This document shows, one piece after another, positions 6,111-6,841 of a stretch of 6,841 nt of DNA. The translations under genes and the position numbers were made by a program. This stretch comes from Armatimonadota bacterium (GTDB taxonomy: Bacteria; Armatimonadota; Fimbriimonadia; Fimbriimonadales; ATM1). Within the stretch, counting starts at the first letter, position 1; every line of letters begins with the position of its first letter. The notes beneath the pieces are model-generated. The model was not told where the DNA came from. It saw only the letters and a program-made list of their open reading frames with translations, and ran no database searches. The stretch lies in contig JACDEQ010000112.1 in NCBI GenBank assembly GCA_013816225.1, positions 1 to 6,841 of the forward strand. The letters are read 5' to 3'.

Positions 6111-6841
6111 TCCGTGCCGTAGCTAATCGTCGGCCTAAACAGAAACGTCTTCGCAAACGCCGCATCGACATCCGGATGTTCAGCCATCCAAACCTCCTGA
6201 GGAATGCCCTTGCGGTCGTAAACGGCGATCGGGTCACGATAACGGTTCGTCGGCTTGCCTGCCTTCGGCCCGAGACGCCGCCACTGGGCATGGCCGTCGG
6301 CGAGCAGGAAGTTCGCGCCGCGCCCGTGCACCCACATGGTATTGGCCTGGGGCATTATGTAAATGCCCTTGGGATCGCTTCCCGTCTTGAAGATGCACGG
6401 TTCCGACACCGGACCGCACGCCAGCGACGGGTTCGAAAACCACTCGGGGTAATTCGGGAGCTTGCCGAATCCCTCCCACAGCAAAATGGCGCTCGGTGGA
6501 TCGGCCACGTCGGAGGCGGGGTACTGATGGAGATAACCGTTGTAGGCGTAGCTGAGCGCGGGATCTTTGCCGGCGTCCGCTTCCGCGATGGGGCAGACGT
6601 AGAGAGCCGCTTCGGGTGTGTAGCGGCGGATCGCATTGGCCCAAAAGGAGTTGATTCCCGAGGCGGGGGTCCTTGGGAGCCACCTCACACCGTCGGAAGG
6701 TATCGCGAGTGCGAAAGTGTTATCGGAATCGCGCTTGTAAAGGAGCAGGGCCTCGCCCAACCGCCGCAAATGGGAGAGGCACCGAGCGCGCCGGGCGGCG
6801 TCTTTTGCGTGGGCGAAGACGGGCGCTAGGACCGCCGCGAG
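6107..6841 (-). CDS. Prepilin-type H-X9-DG domain protein (DUF1559-like), N-terminus cut by window edge
   Basis: Partial gene: 244 codons are present and the frame is open to the window edge, so the true start lies outside. The TTG at 6769 is internal, not the start. The first visible residues, LAAVLAPVFAHAKDAARRARCL, look like the end of a type IV pilin-like N-terminal helix. Next comes SHLRRLGEALLLYKRDSDNTF, which fits the family pattern CLSNLKQLGxALxxYxxDxDxxxP. Further on are LYVCP (80-84 of the visible part), a SYAYNGYL segment, PPSAILLWEG, and an exact H-x9-D-G motif at H172 to D182-G183, followed by HAQWRRLGP. These mark the prepilin-type processing-associated H-X9-DG family. Such proteins are presumably cleaved by a prepilin peptidase and exported; their function is mostly unknown. 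The family occurs in large paralogous sets in Armatimonadota and Planctomycetota. Confidence 0.85.
   Translation of the reverse strand, partial: LAAVLAPVFAHAKDAARRARCLSHLRRLGEALLLYKRDSDNTFALAIPSDGVRWLPRTPASGINSFWANAIRRYTPEAALYVCPIAEADAGKDPALSYAYNGYLHQYPASDVADPPSAILLWEGFGKLPNYPEWFSNPSLACGPVSEPCIFKTGSDPKGIYIMPQANTMWVHGRGANFLLADGHAQWRRLGPKAGKPTNRYRDPIAVYDRKGIPQEVWMAEHPDVDAAFAKTFLFRPTISYGTD

Noticed and set aside
6168..6179. 12-bp palindrome acatccggatgt inside the pilin-like gene
   Set aside because: It has no loop to form an RNA hairpin, no T-run follows it, and one or two such palindromes are expected by chance in this length. It simply encodes part of HPDVD.
6107..6769. TTG at 6769 as the true start of the pilin-like gene
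   Set aside because: The frame continues upstream to the window edge with a typical pilin-helix end and the conserved Cys-Leu-Ser segment, so the gene is longer and cut by the window.
6176..6829. Plus-strand 217-codon frame opposite the pilin-like gene
   Set aside because: The opposite strand carries the exact H-x9-D-G motif and the pilin-like helix; the plus-strand product matches nothing recognisable.

Overview
This is a compact, roughly 60 % GC stretch of bacterial chromosome with core housekeeping genes and almost no non-coding DNA. Eight genes on the minus strand (positions 21 to 5581) form one tightly packed transcription unit. greA lies on the plus strand. The right edge cuts a minus-strand gene for a secreted, pilin-like protein.

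In transcription order the unit is: a GT2 glycosyltransferase, ffh (SRP GTPase), rpsP (ribosomal protein S16), khpA (KH-domain RNA-binding protein), rimM (16S maturation factor), trmD (tRNA m1G37 methyltransferase), rplS (ribosomal protein L19) and lepB (signal peptidase I). This is the conserved ffh-rpsP-khpA-rimM-trmD-rplS order extended by lepB. It links ribosome assembly and tRNA modification with co-translational targeting (Ffh) and signal peptide removal (LepB). The glycosyltransferase sits in front of ffh, where Bacillus-type genomes carry ylxM. Most junctions overlap or are a few bases apart, and ffh, rimM and trmD lack a clear Shine-Dalgarno sequence, so translational coupling is likely.

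Only 52 bp separate the glycosyltransferase from the divergent greA. This gap probably holds promoters for both directions. greA ends tail to tail with the partial gene at the right edge, with the two stop codons overlapping. That partial gene has a pilin-like N-terminal helix, a C-L-S-x-L-[KR]-x-L-G type segment and an exact H-x9-D-G motif. It therefore belongs to the prepilin-type, H-X9-DG (DUF1559-like) secreted protein family, which is greatly expanded in Armatimonadota and Planctomycetota. Its wording (APVFAHAKDAARRARCLSHL) most resembles Armatimonadota, so an Armatimonadota (Fimbriimonadia-like) source is my best guess. This is an inference from family knowledge, not a proven assignment.

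No undescribed multi-gene system is evident. The most unusual points are a long, charge-segregated tail on S16, a probable TTG start for rpsP hidden behind an upstream ATG, a hairpin that covers the rplS ribosome binding site right after the trmD stop, and the glycosyltransferase at the head of the SRP/ribosomal operon. No tRNA, rRNA, CRISPR array, insertion sequence or origin is visible.
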